From the NCBI GenBank assembly GCA_036005185.1, contig DASYQS010000039.1:124001-188000 (forward strand): DNA of 64,000 nucleotides, given 5' to 3'. The position numbers were made by a program, and so were the translations under genes. Positions 61,816 to 64,000 of the stretch are shown here, one piece after another (the stretch's first letter is position 1; every line of letters starts with the position of its first letter). The DNA is from VBAU01 sp036005185. Lineage in GTDB: Bacteria; Bacteroidota; Bacteroidia; Chitinophagales; Chitinophagaceae. The notes below the pieces were generated by a model. That model had not been told where the DNA came from. It worked only from the letters and a program-made list of their open reading frames with translations, and searched no databases.

Positions 61816-62640
61816 ATGAAAACGATCATTGTTCCTACGGATTTCTCAGCGATTTCAAATAATGCCATGGACTATGCTGTTGGCCTTGCAAAAAATACAG
61901 GTAGTAGCATTTTGTTATTTCATGCGTATCAGGTTCCTGTAAGCATGACCGATGTTCCGATTGTATTGGTATCAGTAGAAGAGCTGCAAAAAAATGCGGA
62001 AATGAAAATGGCCGAGGTAAGAAAATCGCTGGAGCAAACTACTCGCGATTCAGTTAAAATTTATGCTGAAACCAAATTGGGCGATACAGTTGACGAGTTG
62101 GAAGAGCTTTGTAACCGGATAAAACCTTTTGCTGTAGTAATGGGAACCAAGGGAGCAACAGGGCTTGAAAGAGTTTTTTTTGGAAGCACTACTTTGACAA
62201 CTATAAAACATTTGAGCTGGCCTGTGATTGTCGTGCCACCTAACAAAAAATATTCAGCAATAAAAAAGATTGGTTTCGCCTGCGATTTTAGAGAAGTTGT
62301 AAAAACAACACCTACTCATTTTATCCGTGATTTTGTAAAGGAATTTAATGCGGAATTGCATGTTCTTAATGTAGACTTTAAAAATTCGCATTTTAAGCCG
62401 GAAACGCCGGAAGAATCGCTTTTATTACATACTATGCTGGAGGATTTAAATCCAAAATATGATTTTATTGAGGAAGAAAACATTGAAGCAGGTATTGAAA
62501 AATTTGCAGAAAAAAACAACCTTGATTTAGTGATCACTATTCCCAAAAAACATAAACTGCTTGAAGGACTGTTTAAGAAAAGCCATACAAAGGATTTGAT
62601 TTTTCATTCCCATTTGCCCATTATGTGTGTACATGAATAA
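61816..62640 (+). CDS. Universal stress protein, two UspA domains
   Basis: The 274-residue protein has two UspA folds (about 1-145 and 148-274). The first has the complete IIVPTDFSAISNNAMDYAV start and the ATP-type G-rich loop MGTKGATGLERVFFGSTT (as GTKGATG...GSTT). The second is degenerate (KIGFACDFREV; TIPKKHKLLEGLFKKSHTKDL). Usp proteins respond to starvation and redox stress. The gene stands alone on the plus strand. Confidence 0.88.
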   Translation: MKTIIVPTDFSAISNNAMDYAVGLAKNTGSSILLFHAYQVPVSMTDVPIVLVSVEELQKNAEMKMAEVRKSLEQTTRDSVKIYAETKLGDTVDELEELCNRIKPFAVVMGTKGATGLERVFFGSTTLTTIKHLSWPVIVVPPNKKYSAIKKIGFACDFREVVKTTPTHFIRDFVKEFNAELHVLNVDFKNSHFKPETPEESLLLHTMLEDLNPKYDFIEEENIEAGIEKFAEKNNLDLVITIPKKHKLLEGLFKKSHTKDLIFHSHLPIMCVHE

Positions 62641-62754
62641 GCCTTTAACCTTTAGCTACGAGCTTCAAGACCTTAATACGTTTCTTGATGATTTTAAATT
62701 AACGGTTTGTTCGAGTAAGGAATCTCATTGCGTAAGCTCATATTCGAAGCTTTT

Positions 62755-64000
62755 CTAAAACTCCGCATTCTTCGGAGTTCTCGGAAACGCGATAACATCC
62801 CTTATATTGCTCATACCTGTTACAAATTGAACCATTCTTTCAAAACCTAGTCCGAAACCAGCATGAGGCACAGTACCAAATCTCCTTGTGTCTAAATACC
62901 ACCATAGTTGATCAATAGGCACATTCATTTCTTTCATTCTTTGCTCCAGTTTTTCCAATCTTTCTTCACGCTGGGAGCCACCGACAATTTCACCAATGCC
63001 GGGAGCAAGAATATCCATAGCAGCAACCGTTTTACCATCATCATTTTGACGCATGTAAAATGCTTTGATTTCTTTGGGATAATTGGTTAGGATCACAGGT
63101 TTTTTAAAATGTTTTTCTACCAGATACCTTTCATGTTCACTTTGCAGATCCATTCCCCAGCCTGTAATTGGATATTGAAACTTCTTTTTCTTGTTGTGAT
63201 TGCTTTCTTTTAAAATATCAATCGCTTCTGTATAAGTCAATCTTTCAAATTGGTTGGTTAAAACAAACTCTAGCTTTTCCATTAATCCCATTTCACTTCG
63301 CTTGTCCTGTGGCATTTGTTTTTCTTCATCTGCTAAACGTTGTGTAAGGAATTCGAGATCTTCCTTATTATTATCAATCGCATACTTGATAATATATTTA
63401 ATGAATTCTTCAGCAAGGTTTGCATTATCTTCCAAATCATAAAAGGCCATTTCAGGCTCTATCATCCAAAACTCTGCAAGATGTCGAGGGGTGTTAGAAT
63501 TTTCGGCACGAAAAGTAGGGCCGAAAGTATAAACTTCACCAAAAGCTGTTGCGGCTAACTCCCCTTCTAATTGCCCGCTGACTGTAAGGTTAGTACTGCG
63601 ACCAAAAAAATCTTCTTTAAAATTCACAGTGCTATCGTCATTCAACGGTGGATTGCTAAAGGGAAGTGTAGTTACCCGAAACATTTCGCCAGCACCTTCC
63701 GCGTCACTTGCCGTAATGATGGGGGTATGCATGTAAACAAAACCCTTTTCATTAAAAAATTTATGGACAGCAAATGCTAAAGCGTGACGGACACGAAACA
63801 CAGCACCAAAAGTGTTTGTCCGGAAACGCAGATGTGCAATCTCTCTTAAAAATTCAAGACTATGTTTTTTGGGTTGAAGCGGGTATTTTTCGGGGTCACT
63901 TTCTCCTAGTATTTCTATGCTGCCAGCTTTTATTTCTAGCTTTTGTCCTCTGCCTAAAGAAGGAATTACAGTTCCAGTAACCTTTAAAGCCGCCGAAATG
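62755..64000 (-). CDS. asnS: Asparagine-tRNA ligase (5' end outside window)
   Basis: The frame continues past the track start to the right edge: translating 63802-64000 gives ISAALKVTGTVIPSLGRGQ and KHSLEFLREIAHLRFRTNTFGAV before FRVRHALAFAVHKFF. It is the class II AsnRS catalytic domain with motif 2 TFRAENSNTPRHLAEFWMIEPE and motif 3 GFGLGFERMVQF. It charges tRNA-Asn with asparagine. The N-terminal OB-fold part is cut by the window edge. The gene ends with TAA at 62755. Confidence 0.95.
   Translation of the reverse strand, partial: ISAALKVTGTVIPSLGRGQKLEIKAGSIEILGESDPEKYPLQPKKHSLEFLREIAHLRFRTNTFGAVFRVRHALAFAVHKFFNEKGFVYMHTPIITASDAEGAGEMFRVTTLPFSNPPLNDDSTVNFKEDFFGRSTNLTVSGQLEGELAATAFGEVYTFGPTFRAENSNTPRHLAEFWMIEPEMAFYDLEDNANLAEEFIKYIIKYAIDNNKEDLEFLTQRLADEEKQMPQDKRSEMGLMEKLEFVLTNQFERLTYTEAIDILKESNHNKKKKFQYPITGWGMDLQSEHERYLVEKHFKKPVILTNYPKEIKAFYMRQNDDGKTVAAMDILAPGIGEIVGGSQREERLEKLEQRMKEMNVPIDQLWWYLDTRRFGTVPHAGFGLGFERMVQFVTGMSNIRDVIAFPRTPKNAEF

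Overview
The window is AT-rich and gene-dense, and it comes from a member of the Bacteroidota, most likely the Chitinophagales/Chitinophagaceae. Evidence for this includes phylum-typical families (DUF2480, an IPExxxVDY-type protein, a PadR/PspC pair, large carboxypeptidase-like/TonB-plug/beta-barrel outer-membrane proteins), the KDK variant of the YbeY metal motif, weak or absent Shine-Dalgarno sequences, and two good promoters of the Bacteroidota TTG-N(19-21)-TAnnTTTG type. The assignment rests on reading the sequence; no search was run. It looks like ordinary chromosome with a few accessory patches. I saw one tRNA, no rRNA, no CRISPR array and no intact insertion sequence.

Layout. 1-7.2 kb: the tail of a D-2-hydroxyacid dehydrogenase, an archaeal-looking small gene between two direct repeats, a Crp/Fnr regulator, several exported proteins and CorA. 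A 139-bp inverted-repeat (MITE-like) element lies at 4.82-4.96 kb. 7.2-16.8 kb: DUF2480 protein and a PpiD/SurA-type periplasmic foldase (minus strand), a 0.68-kb AT-rich intergenic stretch with DnaA-box-like sites, then nadA, a nitrilase-family amidase, a Nudix hydrolase and two GT39 membrane glycosyltransferases. 16.8-19.1 kb: an arsenic-responsive cluster read on the minus strand: arsR, a 27-codon cysteine-rich microprotein, a terminator hairpin, arsN2 and a frameshifted arsC. 19.1-26 kb: minus-strand housekeeping genes (DMT transporter, GNAT, methionine aminotransferase, YjbR-like, RidA-like, PolB-type exonuclease, mannose-1-phosphate guanylyltransferase, KdsD-type isomerase).

26-34 kb: recQ, tRNA-Phe, a DJ-1/PfpI protein, and a succinate dehydrogenase operon whose membrane anchor resembles the mycobacterial Sdh1 anchor rather than the usual cytochrome b, followed by a TPR-like protein. 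34-45 kb: mnmG, an HNH-like protein, two parS-like repeat units, ybeY, feoA, nadD, a chromate transporter, a class A beta-lactamase-like serine hydrolase, feoB, an M28 peptidase with PDZ domain, an IPExxxVDY-type protein and a pterin dehydratase. 45-64 kb: two paralogous outer-membrane beta-barrel proteins separated by a spacer with a decayed reading frame and a 56-codon microprotein, a SNF2/SWIM helicase, comB, an SRPBCC protein, gcvT, an autoregulated padR-pspC pair, exbD, a universal stress protein and the 3' part of asnS.

The most interesting items are the ars cluster, where a Cys-rich microprotein is followed by a hairpin just before arsN2; the Sdh1-like succinate dehydrogenase; the shortened parS-like repeats near mnmG; the archaeal-looking gene flanked by direct repeats; and the hidden 56-codon gene between the outer-membrane paralogs.
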